Assembly (NCBI RefSeq): GCF_016107535.1
Contig: NZ_JABASQ010000015.1
Span: 1-64,000, forward strand
Source of the DNA: Psychrobacter cibarius
GTDB lineage: Bacteria; Pseudomonadota; Gammaproteobacteria; Pseudomonadales; Moraxellaceae
DNA: 64,000 nt
Direction: 5' to 3'
Shown: positions 18,153-26,932 of the stretch, piece by piece
How positions within the stretch are numbered: position 1 is the stretch's first letter
How the letters are laid out: the number at the start of each line of letters is the position of its first letter
Notes under the pieces: generated by a model
The model's input: only the letters and a program-made list of their open reading frames with translations
Databases searched by the model: none
Told to the model about the DNA's origin: nothing
Program-made: the position numbers and the translations under genes

Positions 18153-18842
18153 ATGCAGAAAAACAATCTTGTCATTCTCATCCATGGTCTGCACCAAACC
18201 GCTTGGATCATGCGACCACTGGCCAAACGCTTGCAAGCAACAGGATTTGATACTCATCAATTCGGTTATCGTAGTATGCGTGACGGTATCAAAACCAATA
18301 GTGCCCGCCTAAATAGCTGGCTAGAAAACCATCATCATCCTGACCAACCGATAGATTTGGTCGGTCATAGTTTGGGCGGTCTGATTATTCGTGATTTTGT
18401 TACTGCATATCCGCAGTGGCAGATCGGACGCTGCGTGACACTTGGGACACCGCATGTAGGCAGTGTATGTGCTGACTATATATGGCGCTTGACCCCAGCT
18501 GTAGTAGGGCGCTCATACATCGATGCCTTAGATGGGAGCGTTGCACCTTTACCGGAGCATATTACCCTTGGGGTGATTGCGGGTAATCGTCCTTATGGCC
18601 TAGGGCAGTTGTTTTTGCAATATCATAATCGCAAATTGCGTAAGACAAATAATATACCATCAGTAGAACATCTACTACACGATGGCACAGTATATATAGA
18701 AGAAACCAAAATAGAGGCTGCCACGGATCATATAGTTTTACCAGTTTCGCATACTGGGATGCTGGTCGATAAAACAGTAGCCGCGCAAACCAAATACTTT
18801 TTACAACATGGACAGTTCGAGCATAACAAACTTACGTCTTGA
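18153..18842 (+). CDS. Alpha/beta-hydrolase, lipase or esterase-like
   Basis: The 229-residue protein opens with LVILIHGLHQTAWIMRPLAKRL, an oxyanion-hole HG motif typical of alpha/beta hydrolases. The nucleophile elbow is GHSLGG, with the catalytic Ser near residue 75. The next block, RCVTLGTPHVGS, resembles PGAP1/triacylglycerol-lipase-like proteins, and a late VLPVSHTGML may supply the histidine. No signal peptide is evident, so it is probably cytoplasmic. The substrate is unknown. ATG 18153 is preferred over 18108 because of the TATAAT placement. The gene stands alone between the gcv terminator and convergent rnd. Confidence 0.8.
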   Translation: MQKNNLVILIHGLHQTAWIMRPLAKRLQATGFDTHQFGYRSMRDGIKTNSARLNSWLENHHHPDQPIDLVGHSLGGLIIRDFVTAYPQWQIGRCVTLGTPHVGSVCADYIWRLTPAVVGRSYIDALDGSVAPLPEHITLGVIAGNRPYGLGQLFLQYHNRKLRKTNNIPSVEHLLHDGTVYIEETKIEAATDHIVLPVSHTGMLVDKTVAAQTKYFLQHGQFEHNKLTS

Positions 18843-18881
18843 GAAAAGCATCATCTTTTATCAATGATAGAATCTTACGGC

Positions 18882-20216
18882 TTATCGAACATTGATACCC
18901 ATACCCTGCTGCAACTCAGTTCTATGTTTTTTGATGACTGGAATCAGGGTGTTCATGACCCAGTCATTCCGCCAGCCTTTTAAGCCTTCTGGCAACTCGC
19001 TTAATTCCTTATCAAAAGCAATTACTTCATATAATTGCCCGAGCCACTTCTTACGCATCAATACATTGTCAGGTACGCCGATAGCTCGTGCGTGATCATC
19101 GATCGCTTGCTGCACTGCTTTTGACAGTACTTTATTTTTTGAGCGATACGGCGGTAATAGGCAATCAGGATATTCAGCAGGGTGCAGATTTTTTGCTTGA
19201 TTTATCACTTTTAGCAGCTCTTCGCCGTATAAGCGCAACATACTGCGATGCATCGTGGTTTTATGCGCAAGCTCTCGCATATTGCTTGGTTTTTCAGTGA
19301 TGATCTCGCGTACTGCTTGTTTTTTAATCACAAACGTACGTGGCTGATTGGTCGAACGTGCCAGCTCCTCGCGCCACGTCGCAACCGCTTGCAGTATCGC
19401 CATCTGCTGTGAAGTATAACGATAATCTGCCATTGTTAGGTACATTGCGTTGTCTTCAACATGCTGAGCATCATACAAATCACTGGCATAAAGCTGGCAA
19501 TCTGCCCATACATAATCGTATAAACCTTGCTTTTTTAACGCATATTCAAGACTTAAATAAAGCGCTGGCAAAAAGCGTACGTCATCAATCGCATACTGCT
19601 CTTGCTCGTCTGATAATGGACGTTGTAGCCAGTCCGACTGGCTTTGTTCTTTATCAATGTGCATGTCTAGCTGGTCGTCAAGCGCTTGTTGATAGCCCAT
19701 TTGCAATTGACCCGTTAAGTAAGACAACGCAATTTGCGTATCAAATATATTGGTCAATGGCGGACAGCCAGATAATAAGTAAAAAATACCCAAATCCTCA
19801 CCACAGGCATGCCAAATCGCCACATCCACTTTCATCAGCGCTTGCCACAGCTCAGCCAATTGCAGTTGCGGGGCGTCTAGCAAATAAATATGATCACCCA
19901 CATTTAACTGCACCAATGCCAAGCGCGGATAATAAGTATCACGTTTGATAAACTCAGTATCTAACGCCACCCGACCACAAGTTGCCAATGCATCGATCAC
20001 TTCAGCCAAACCATTTTGCTCACGCACCCACGTGACAGCAGCTTCGTCGGCACTATCTAGCAGCGCATCAATATCTGGCTCTGACGGTAGATCTGCTGAC
20101 TCTATTTTAGAACTGATTGATGGTGCTAATAAATCATCAGAAGCAGCAACGTTAATGTTGTCTACAAGGTTTGATTGGATGGCAGCAGTTGAAGCTGTTG
20201 GAGCATGGTTGGACAC
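18882..20216 (-). CDS. rnd: Ribonuclease D
   Basis: RNase D is a 3'-5' exoribonuclease that trims tRNA precursors. The DEDD exonuclease motifs are visible: VALDTEFIKRDTYYPRLALVQ (Exo I), IWHACGEDLGIF (Exo II) and YAIDDVRFLPALY (Exo III). An HRDC-like helical region follows, containing ATWREELARSTNQPRTFVIK. At 444 residues it is about 70 longer than E. coli RNase D because of an acidic, Ser/Ala-rich N-terminal extension (residues 1-68). The start at 20216 is GTG; the extension could include a later true start. The gene is convergent with the lipase-like gene and lies alone. Confidence 0.92.
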   Translation of the reverse strand: MSNHAPTASTAAIQSNLVDNINVAASDDLLAPSISSKIESADLPSEPDIDALLDSADEAAVTWVREQNGLAEVIDALATCGRVALDTEFIKRDTYYPRLALVQLNVGDHIYLLDAPQLQLAELWQALMKVDVAIWHACGEDLGIFYLLSGCPPLTNIFDTQIALSYLTGQLQMGYQQALDDQLDMHIDKEQSQSDWLQRPLSDEQEQYAIDDVRFLPALYLSLEYALKKQGLYDYVWADCQLYASDLYDAQHVEDNAMYLTMADYRYTSQQMAILQAVATWREELARSTNQPRTFVIKKQAVREIITEKPSNMRELAHKTTMHRSMLRLYGEELLKVINQAKNLHPAEYPDCLLPPYRSKNKVLSKAVQQAIDDHARAIGVPDNVLMRKKWLGQLYEVIAFDKELSELPEGLKGWRNDWVMNTLIPVIKKHRTELQQGMGINVR

Positions 20217-20375
20217 GGGCAGATACCTGCATAAATAGGAAAAAATAAAACGCTAAAAAGCGTCTCAATAAAAGTAGATAACAAGATACTAGTGAATCAA
20301 TTATAACAATTTCATGAAATAAAATGGACAAGACTTGGTTTTTATAAAGAAGTTATAGAAAAAAATGTCAGTGTG

Positions 20376-20969
20376 CTATAAAAATGAACGATTTTGTATC
20401 GCTTGTCCAAGGGTCATGCTATCAAGATATTCAAGCTCGCCGCCCATTGGCACACCTTGTGCCAAACGTGTGACCTTATTAACATGACGACTAACCGCTG
20501 CACTGATAAAGTGCGCGGTGGTCTGCCCTTCGACAGTCGTACCAGTCGCCAATATCAACTCTTCAACAGACTCTTGCTTGACCCGCCAGACCAGTTGTTC
20601 AATATTCAAATCATCAGCGCTAATGCCATCAATCGGAGATAAATGACCACCTAACACAAAGTAGCGGCCACGGTAACCTGCGGTTTGTTCGATAGCCATC
20701 ACGTCTGCTGCGGTCTCAACCACACATAGCAAGGCATCATCACGGCGCGGATCTTGGCACAGCGGACAGATTTGATCATCACTGAAGCTGTGGCAGCGTT
20801 GGCATTCGACGATATCGCGCATCGCCTCATCAAGCGCTTGGGCAAGTGCCATGCCTTGTGGACGTTTTTTGGTGAGCAAATGCAGTGCCATACGTTGGGC
20901 ACTTTTTTGACCCACACCCGGCAAAATACGCAGCTGTTTAACCAGCTGATCAAATTTGGCTGTCAGCAA
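20376..20969 (-). CDS. recR: Recombination mediator protein RecR
   Basis: RecR works with RecF and RecO to load RecA at gaps. The N-terminal helix-hairpin-helix contains [20 protein letters not shown], the zinc-binding cysteines are C56, C59, C68 and C71 in [17 protein letters not shown], and a Toprim domain follows with [14 protein letters not shown] and [15 protein letters not shown]. The length of 197 residues is normal. The start is TTG at 20967-20969, supported by AAGGAAG six bases upstream; no in-frame ATG lies between this and the upstream stop. ybaB is about 120 bases upstream in the same orientation, the common ybaB-recR pairing. Confidence 0.94.
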   Translation of the reverse strand: MLTAKFDQLVKQLRILPGVGQKSAQRMALHLLTKKRPQGMALAQALDEAMRDIVECQRCHSFSDDQICPLCQDPRRDDALLCVVETAADVMAIEQTAGYRGRYFVLGGHLSPIDGISADDLNIEQLVWRVKQESVEELILATGTTVEGQTTAHFISAAVSRHVNKVTRLAQGVPMGGELEYLDSMTLGQAIQNRSFL

Positions 20970-21088
20970 AGCATCTTCCTTTATTTAACTTAATTTATAA
21001 ATCGTAGCTATAAAAATGGGGTCGTATCATGTCGATAACAACCCCATTTTGTCTTTAATATGTCGTGTTTGGCTTAAAAAATAACGAC

Positions 21089-21418
21089 TTAGAACATACC
21101 TTGCATACCAGGTGGTAGACCCATACCTGAGGTCGCGCCAGCCATGGTTTCTTCGTATAGCGCATCTGCTTGACGAACGGCATCATTGATAGCAGCAGCG
21201 ATAAGATCTTCGATCATATCTGGCTCATCTTCTAGCAAGCTTGGATCGATGGTTAAACGCTTAACCACATGGCGACCCGTCATGGTGACTTTTACCAGAC
21301 CACTGCCCGCTTCAGCTTGTACTTCTTTATTCGCAAGCTCTTTTTTAGCATTTTCAACGTTTGCTTCGACTTTCTTTTGCATCGTTTGTGCTTGTTGCAT
21401 TAATGCTTGAATATTCAT
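21089..21418 (-). CDS. YbaB/EbfC family nucleoid-associated protein
   Basis: The 109-residue protein begins [18 protein letters not shown] and has the central [19 protein letters not shown] strand-loop region and a Gly/Met-rich end, PPGMQGMF, all typical of YbaB/EbfC. These small dimers bind DNA and are commonly encoded beside recR, as here. AAAGAGGTAAC provides the ribosome-binding site before the ATG. dnaX, often the next gene upstream, is not adjacent; a miniature element at 21462-21635 lies there instead. Confidence 0.92.
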   Translation of the reverse strand: MNIQALMQQAQTMQKKVEANVENAKKELANKEVQAEAGSGLVKVTMTGRHVVKRLTIDPSLLEDEPDMIEDLIAAAINDAVRQADALYEETMAGATSGMGLPPGMQGMF

Positions 21419-21461
21419 AGTTACCTCTTTTGTTTTTTAATCATAAATGATTGATATTTTA

Positions 21462-21635
21462 CTAGGGCGTGTCCTCAATTCAATTGATCATATCTAAACG
21501 GGTTAAAAATGGCTAAATTTTGCCAAACATCGTTAAATAGCTGGTTAATATCCCGATATTAACCAGCTATTTTCCTCGTTTGACGGCAATTTATCTCATT
21601 TTTATCACCATTTTTGAAATAAGGACACGCCCTAA
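21462..21635. mobile_element. Miniature inverted-repeat element (IS-derived), copy 1
   Basis: The ends AGGGCGTGTCCT and AGGACACGCCCT are inverted repeats identical in core to the IS terminus at base 74-85. CTAG and CTAA flank the two ends. The roughly 170-base interior has no open frame. It contains a perfect 17-bp inverted repeat (21536-21552 with 21555-21571) around a 2-base loop. The element lies between ybaB and metZ, upstream of ybaB. Confidence 0.8.
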
Positions 21636-21668
21636 TATAAAGTGCTAACCGTGATTATACCGTTATCT

Positions 21669-22958
21669 TTACAAACTGTCTAAACCACGCGCCAAATCTT
21701 TGATGATATCTTCTATATCTTCTAAGCCTACTGACAAACGAATAAGACCATCTTTGACGCCCGCTTCTGCGCGCTCTTTTGCACTCAAACGAAAATGGGT
21801 GGTTGTTGCAGGATGGGTAATGGTGGTTTTAGCATCACCTAAATTATTAGTGATAGAAACCATTTGGGTGGAATCAATGACATGCCAAGCAGCAGATTTC
21901 GAATCACGACTATTTAAATCAGTGCTATCAGAAGCCTTTACCTCAAAACCCATGATAGCACCATAGCCACCTGTCATATGATGTTGACGCGTCGCAAGCT
22001 CATGAGCAGGATGATCACTCAAACCTGAGAAATGTACGGCACTAACATTGGGATGATTGACCAAAAACTCTGCTACTTGATTAGCATTTTGACAATGCGC
22101 TTGCATACGCAGTTTCAGCGTCTCTAACCCTTTAGTAAATACCCATGCGTTAAATGGACTCATACTGATACCGCCTGAACGTACCACAGTAAACGCCTCT
22201 TGCATCAGCTTATCGCTACCAACTAGTGCGCCGCCAAGTACTCGCCCCTGACCGTCTAAATATTTAGTGGCAGAATGAATCACCACATCTGCACCCAAAT
22301 CGAGCGGACGCTGCAAAGCTGGGGTGGCAAAGCAATTATCAACGACCAATAAGATATCATTGGCTTTACACAGCTGGCTTAAAAAGCCAATATCACAAAT
22401 CTGTGCCAATGGATTGCTAGGGCTTTCGCAATAAATGACTTTGGTGTTTGGTTGAACGGCGTTTGCCCACGCCTCATTATCGAAGCAATCAACGTAGCTG
22501 ACTTCCACACCGAACTTTGCCATATAATTATTAAATAGACCAATCGATGAGCCAAATAATTGATTGGCAGCAAGCAAATGATCGCCCGCTTTCAGATATG
22601 CCAAGCACATGGTCAAAATCGCGCCCATGCCAGAGGCTGTCGCTACTGCGCGCTCACCGTTTTCAAGCGCTGCCAAACGACGCTCAAAGGTACGCACACT
22701 TGGATTGGTATGGCGTGAGTACACGTTGCCCGTCTTGTCTCCATTAAAATGTGCCGCGGCATCTGCCGCTGAGGTATAAACGTATGAGCTGGTGGTAAAA
22801 ATAGCCTCTGAGTGCTCACCCTCATCGGTACGATGTTGCCCTGCCCGTACAGCAATGGTTTGCATACCATAATCGAGATCTAAATTGAGCGCGTCACTGC
22901 GCCAGTTTGGATCTAATTTATCTACATTTTTATCATCATGGGCTTGCGACTGACTCAT
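21669..22958 (-). CDS. metZ: O-succinylhomoserine sulfhydrylase
   Basis: MetZ makes homocysteine directly from O-succinylhomoserine and sulfide using PLP. The Cys/Met-metabolism PLP fold is clear: TTSSYVYTSAADAAAHFNG, GNVYSRHTNPSVRTFERRLAALE, ATASGMGAIL, VDNCFATPALQRP, and the PLP lysine in HSATKYLDGQGRVLGGALVG. The last element is the MetZ-like version of the motif, which separates it from MetB and MetC. ATG 22958 gives 429 residues; the frame extends 30 codons upstream through a low-complexity Asn/Gln stretch that is probably untranslated. Close homologues such as O-acetylhomoserine sulfhydrylase cannot be fully excluded. Confidence 0.88.
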   Translation of the reverse strand: MSQSQAHDDKNVDKLDPNWRSDALNLDLDYGMQTIAVRAGQHRTDEGEHSEAIFTTSSYVYTSAADAAAHFNGDKTGNVYSRHTNPSVRTFERRLAALENGERAVATASGMGAILTMCLAYLKAGDHLLAANQLFGSSIGLFNNYMAKFGVEVSYVDCFDNEAWANAVQPNTKVIYCESPSNPLAQICDIGFLSQLCKANDILLVVDNCFATPALQRPLDLGADVVIHSATKYLDGQGRVLGGALVGSDKLMQEAFTVVRSGGISMSPFNAWVFTKGLETLKLRMQAHCQNANQVAEFLVNHPNVSAVHFSGLSDHPAHELATRQHHMTGGYGAIMGFEVKASDSTDLNSRDSKSAAWHVIDSTQMVSITNNLGDAKTTITHPATTTHFRLSAKERAEAGVKDGLIRLSVGLEDIEDIIKDLARGLDSL

Positions 22959-23115
22959 AAATATTCCGTTGCTTTGATTGGTATTTTGATTGTTATAAAA
23001 TGACTGCTTATTCTTCTGATTATCGACCGAATGCATCAGCGTTATCATATCATGTCAACTTATTCCACACAGCTGGTTTCAAGCGATGGCTAAACATTAT
23101 TTTTGAATACACATC

Positions 23116-23223
23116 TATAGTCGGTTCAATATAATTTAGATACAAGGAAGGCAAGCGAAAGTACTACAAATAGTAGGCTAATCGAGCCTGACACCGTATC
23201 TGGTTTATATAGGATTGACTATA
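23116..23223. mobile_element. Short inverted-repeat element of a second family
   Basis: TATAGTCGGTTCAATATAA at the left and TTATATAGGATTGACTATA at the right are imperfect inverted repeats (15 or so of 19 bases pair). The 108-base unit has no coding capacity. Its ends are unrelated to the IS-type element, so it is a separate family. Confidence 0.6.
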
Positions 23224-23434
23224 CCTCTTTCTTAACAACAGATGAAAGAGAGAGCATATCTAAACGATAAGTAAATAATGACTGAATAAGTCGCTGAATC
23301 TAACAAAAATAACGTATTTATAATAGGCATAGTTGACGACAGCTGATAAGCTTAGCGGCGATTTAATTTTTGCCTTGGGCGATATTGTTATACGCTTCGT
23401 AATCAGTGCTATCATCGGTAAAATAAACGATGCA

Positions 23435-23497
23435 TTAGCGCATGTCCTTCATTCAATTGATAGTCTTTTTAATGGGCTAAAACTGAGGACATGCCCT
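23435..23497. mobile_element. Deleted remnant of the IS-type miniature element
   Basis: The ends GCGCATGTCCTTCATTCAAT and TGAGGACATGCCCT match the family's termini with a few changes, and CAATTGAT is shared with copy 1. Only about 63 bases remain, so most of the interior was lost. Confidence 0.6.
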
Positions 23498-23554
23498 CAC
23501 GCTTACTTTCTAACAAATACTTCTTTATGTAAGGCTCACTAAGGTAATTCATTT

Positions 23555-25195
23555 ATGTCGATGTTCAGTATAGAACCAAGCAACTTATCGTTGAGTCTAA
23601 CACTCGGACTAACCTTAGGTCTTAGTGGATGTCAGGTTTTGCCAAAACAGCCGCACTTACCTGAGAGCCAAGCATTATCAGCACGAGTACATGACTTATA
23701 TCAACAAGAAGACAATCAAGAAACTGGACAAAGTGACACAGTAGCAACCAATGACGTTGATTTGGTAGCATCGATTAGCGAGCAGAATGATATTCACCCA
23801 GATTTATCCGGCTATCACCCCATTGTAACTGGTGCCAATGCTTTTGCTTCTCGCAGTATATTAACGGATATGTCCACACGTAATATCGATGCGCAGTATT
23901 ATATTTGGCATAATGACCAAGCTGGTCAGCTACTATTGAAAGATCTGTGGGAAGCGGCTGAACGCGGCATCATTGTACGCTTATTATTAGATGATTTTAA
24001 TAATGATGCCACCTTCGATCAGCATTTATTACGTTTTTCCAGTCATCCGAATATCGCGGTACGAATCATCAATCCGCTGATGCATCGTAAGTTTCAAACA
24101 TTAAACTACGTCACAGGTCTGCCACGTATCAATCGCCGCATGCACAATAAAAGCATGACTTTTGATAAGCAGATTACCATCATTGGGGGACGTAATATTG
24201 GCAATGAATATTTAAGCAATGACCAAAATAGTCAATTTGCGGATTTAGATGTTTTACTCATCGGTAAAGTCGTCGCAGATATTGACAACAGTTTTTCAAG
24301 CTATTGGTCGTCACCTTTGTCATTTGACATCGAAACGCTAGTGAAGCCTGACAACAATACAGCGCCTGATTTCCTAGCGGCACTGGACAAGCTCGGTCAG
24401 GATGAAAAAGGTAGCGACAATCATTTGACGGTGTATAAAGAAGCGCTAGAAGAGTCAACGATAGACAGTGACTTGGTCAATAAACGCGTGCCTTTTCGCT
24501 GGACAGACATGCAGTTTTTGAGTGATGATGTGGGCAAGCTGACCAAAACAGTACCAGCGGATACCAATTTGGTGCATCAATTGCGTACCTTATTAGGCAG
24601 TCCAACCAAAAAGCTAACCATCATTTCCTCTTATTTTGTACCCACCAAAGATGGTGTCAATACTTTAGTGCAATTGGCTGAAGCTGGTATCGAGATTAAG
24701 ATTTTGACCAATTCATTTGATGCGACCGACGTGACTGCTGTGCATTCTGGCTATAGTCAATGGCGACCTAACTTGCTGCGCGCTGGTGTTAAAATCTACG
24801 AGCTAAAATCCACCGCCTCTGAGGAAAAACGCGAAAACAAGCTTTGGAAAGCTCGTAGCCAATCCTCAACCAGTTTACATGCAAAAACGTTTGCCGTTGA
24901 TGACTATCAAGTATTCATTGGCTCCTATAATGTCGACCCTCGCTCTGCCAATATCAATACAGAAATGGGTGTGATCATCAATGATGATGAGCTGGCAAAA
25001 CAATTGCATGGTGCGCTGAGCGATGACCTGCTAAACCAAGCTTATGAAGTCAAACTATCAGATAATGGTAAGCTACAGTGGCATACTATGGAAGACGATA
25101 AAAAAGTAGTTTACGATTCAGAGCCACGCGTCGATATCAGCGATCATGTCTGGCTGACTATCATGTCATGGTTACCTATTGATTGGTTGCTATAG
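23555..25195 (+). CDS. Phospholipase D-like lipoprotein (cardiolipin synthase-type)
   Basis: The protein has a signal peptide ending in the lipobox LGLSGC, so it is predicted to be a lipoprotein. Two HKD motifs mark the phospholipase D superfamily: RMHNKSMTFD near residue 196 and SLHAKTFAVDD near residue 442, each followed by the usual IGGRNIGNEY and IGSYNVDPRS blocks. The layout resembles cardiolipin synthase C and related transphosphatidylases, in which both HKD motifs form one active site. The length of 546 residues fits. Its location outside the cytoplasm is inferred from the lipobox. AAGGT lies about 10 bases before the ATG. Confidence 0.87.
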   Translation: MSMFSIEPSNLSLSLTLGLTLGLSGCQVLPKQPHLPESQALSARVHDLYQQEDNQETGQSDTVATNDVDLVASISEQNDIHPDLSGYHPIVTGANAFASRSILTDMSTRNIDAQYYIWHNDQAGQLLLKDLWEAAERGIIVRLLLDDFNNDATFDQHLLRFSSHPNIAVRIINPLMHRKFQTLNYVTGLPRINRRMHNKSMTFDKQITIIGGRNIGNEYLSNDQNSQFADLDVLLIGKVVADIDNSFSSYWSSPLSFDIETLVKPDNNTAPDFLAALDKLGQDEKGSDNHLTVYKEALEESTIDSDLVNKRVPFRWTDMQFLSDDVGKLTKTVPADTNLVHQLRTLLGSPTKKLTIISSYFVPTKDGVNTLVQLAEAGIEIKILTNSFDATDVTAVHSGYSQWRPNLLRAGVKIYELKSTASEEKRENKLWKARSQSSTSLHAKTFAVDDYQVFIGSYNVDPRSANINTEMGVIINDDELAKQLHGALSDDLLNQAYEVKLSDNGKLQWHTMEDDKKVVYDSEPRVDISDHVWLTIMSWLPIDWLL

Positions 25196-25316
25196 CTGCC
25201 ATCATCAAAAACACTCTAAAACCTAGTCATATTTAAATAATAACAGCGTTATCGAGTGATTCTTTGACCCAATTTTTTTTAGTTTGAGCACTTTTTAGTT
25301 GGAGTGCTTTTCATTT

Positions 25317-25343
25317 AAGCACTTTTCATTCAAGTGCTTTTAA
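25317..25343 (+). terminator. Likely terminator after the phospholipase-D-like gene
   Basis: AAGCACTT (25317-25324) pairs with AAGTGCTT (25332-25339) and is followed by TTT. A similar GAGCAC/GTGCTTTT pair lies just upstream, so two alternative hairpins overlap in this A/T-rich 300-base gap before the MFS gene. Confidence 0.6.
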
Positions 25344-25500
25344 CTCCGAGGCTTGTTGCCCAATAACTTTTAGCTCAAACGTCTTTATTTTTTCGGCAAA
25401 TCATTATTTTTCATATTGATTTGTCGTTTTTTATTATAGCCGGTTATCCAGATAATAATCGGCTTAACGAATACTATTATATGTGGATGCGCGACCTATT

Positions 25501-26802
25501 ATGCCTTCTCGTTCTCAATATGCAATGATGTCTTCTAAAGACAGAAACACCGTACTGTTTATCTGCTTTAGCAGCGCAGTCGCGTTTTTTGATTTTTTGA
25601 TTTATTTATATCTAGCAGATATCATGGCGACCGCTTTTTTCCCTGCTAATATCGACCCAGCTATTACGAAGGTGCAAGGGCTTGGTCTATTTGCAATTGG
25701 CTATTTGGCACGCCCACTTGGCGGTATCATCTTTGGTCGTTATGGTGATATCAAAGGCCGAAAACCCATACTATTGATCAGTATATTAGTGACGGCCGTC
25801 AGCTTGTTGGCGATGGCATGCTTACCGACCTATGGACAGTGGGGGTTGATTGCACCAACCTTATTTATAGTCTTGAGGCTAATACAAGGCATGGCATTTG
25901 GTCTTTATGTGCCACTCGCTTGGGTTTTTGTGGCAGAGCATGTACCGCGCCAATATTCGTCAGTATCTTGTAGCTATGTCACCGCCAGTTTTTATGTAGG
26001 CGTGTTTTTTTCTAATGCCTTTTTTCTTTGGTTAACCAATTCTATGACGACTGAGCAATTGGCTAATTACGGCTGGCGCTTGCCATTTTTTATCGCGGCT
26101 ATTCTGAGTTTATTACCATTACTGGCGTGGCGATGGATAGATGAGTCACCCTTTTTTCTGGAAATGAAAAACTCAAAACCAAGCGATTATGTTGCCAAAC
26201 CCTTCAATTTACTCTTTAAGCATTGCAAACATTCGCTATTTATCGGTATGGTTCTCACGCTTATTGTTTCTAGCATCACGACCGTTGTTGTGCTATTGCT
26301 ACCCGATTTGATTGAATTACGTTTTACCTTAGACAGCGATTTATTTGGATTCTCACACAGTCTGGGTATTGTGTTCATGGTTTTTGGTTGTATTTTTTAT
26401 GGGATAATATCCAACCACCAAAACTTCGGTAAGATTCTGACGGTTGGCTCTATTCTTTTAATCGCTCAGATGTTTGCCTTTTTTTACCATCTGCAAGCCA
26501 GCGGTGACTACATCCTTATTATGTATGCGCTTTTAGGCTTTTGTGCTGGCATCGTTGGGATGATACCTGCCATCCTTGTACAGTTATTTCCGACCAATGT
26601 ACGACTAACAGGAATGGCTTTTTGTTATAATATCGCCTACGGTATTGTTGGAGTGCTTGTGCCTTTTGGACTGGGTTATGCCACTCTGTATGTGAGTTTC
26701 TCACCAGCGCTCTACATTGCATTTATCGGTTTTATCGGCATAATAATGGGTATTTATTTTTATAATTTGCCTGAATTCAAAAAAATCGACCACATTATTT
26801 AG
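25501..26802 (+). CDS. MFS transporter of the metabolite:H+ symporter type
   Basis: About twelve hydrophobic segments span the protein. The MHS-type signature is visible: FDFLIYLYLAD near the N-terminus, GYLARPLGGIIFGRYGDIKGRKPIL between segments 2 and 3, and LRLIQGMAFGLYVPLAWVFVAEH. Such carriers (ProP- or citrate-like) take up organic acids or osmolytes by proton symport; the substrate cannot be named. ATG 25501 is chosen over a GTG six codons earlier; neither has a strong ribosome-binding site. It is probably monocistronic. Confidence 0.85.
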   Translation: MPSRSQYAMMSSKDRNTVLFICFSSAVAFFDFLIYLYLADIMATAFFPANIDPAITKVQGLGLFAIGYLARPLGGIIFGRYGDIKGRKPILLISILVTAVSLLAMACLPTYGQWGLIAPTLFIVLRLIQGMAFGLYVPLAWVFVAEHVPRQYSSVSCSYVTASFYVGVFFSNAFFLWLTNSMTTEQLANYGWRLPFFIAAILSLLPLLAWRWIDESPFFLEMKNSKPSDYVAKPFNLLFKHCKHSLFIGMVLTLIVSSITTVVVLLLPDLIELRFTLDSDLFGFSHSLGIVFMVFGCIFYGIISNHQNFGKILTVGSILLIAQMFAFFYHLQASGDYILIMYALLGFCAGIVGMIPAILVQLFPTNVRLTGMAFCYNIAYGIVGVLVPFGLGYATLYVSFSPALYIAFIGFIGIIMGIYFYNLPEFKKIDHII

Positions 26803-26851
26803 CTAGTAGGTAGCTGCCTATTATCTGTATAACGATTGAAATTAAAAAATT

Positions 26852-26885
26852 AAGGTGCAATCGTATGTCTCATACATTGCACCTT
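26852..26885. terminator. Hairpin terminator between the MFS gene and dusA
   Basis: AAGGTGCAA...GTATG and CATAC...TTGCACCTT pair with one bulged base around a 3-base loop. The run of A before it gives a better T tail on the minus strand; on the plus strand the tail is weak. Confidence 0.65.
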
Positions 26886-26932
26886 GTTCATTTATTTAAG
26901 ACACCAATATTAAAATATTAAGGCTCAAAACC

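Larger units (their letters stand above)
23049..23554. other. Intergenic stretch with two kinds of miniature element
   Basis: Between metZ and the phospholipase-D-like gene there is no convincing gene. It holds an inverted-repeat element at 23116-23223 and a shortened IS-type miniature element at 23435-23497. A short open frame at 23333-23542 is made largely of the second element and is not supported. Confidence 0.6.

Noticed and set aside
19340-19948. 202-codon frame on the plus strand inside rnd
   Set aside because: It is antisense to a well-supported RNase D gene. Its product has no recognised motif.
23333-23542. 69-codon frame between metZ and the phospholipase-D-like gene
   Set aside because: Much of it is the miniature-element remnant at 23435-23497, and there is no ribosome-binding site.
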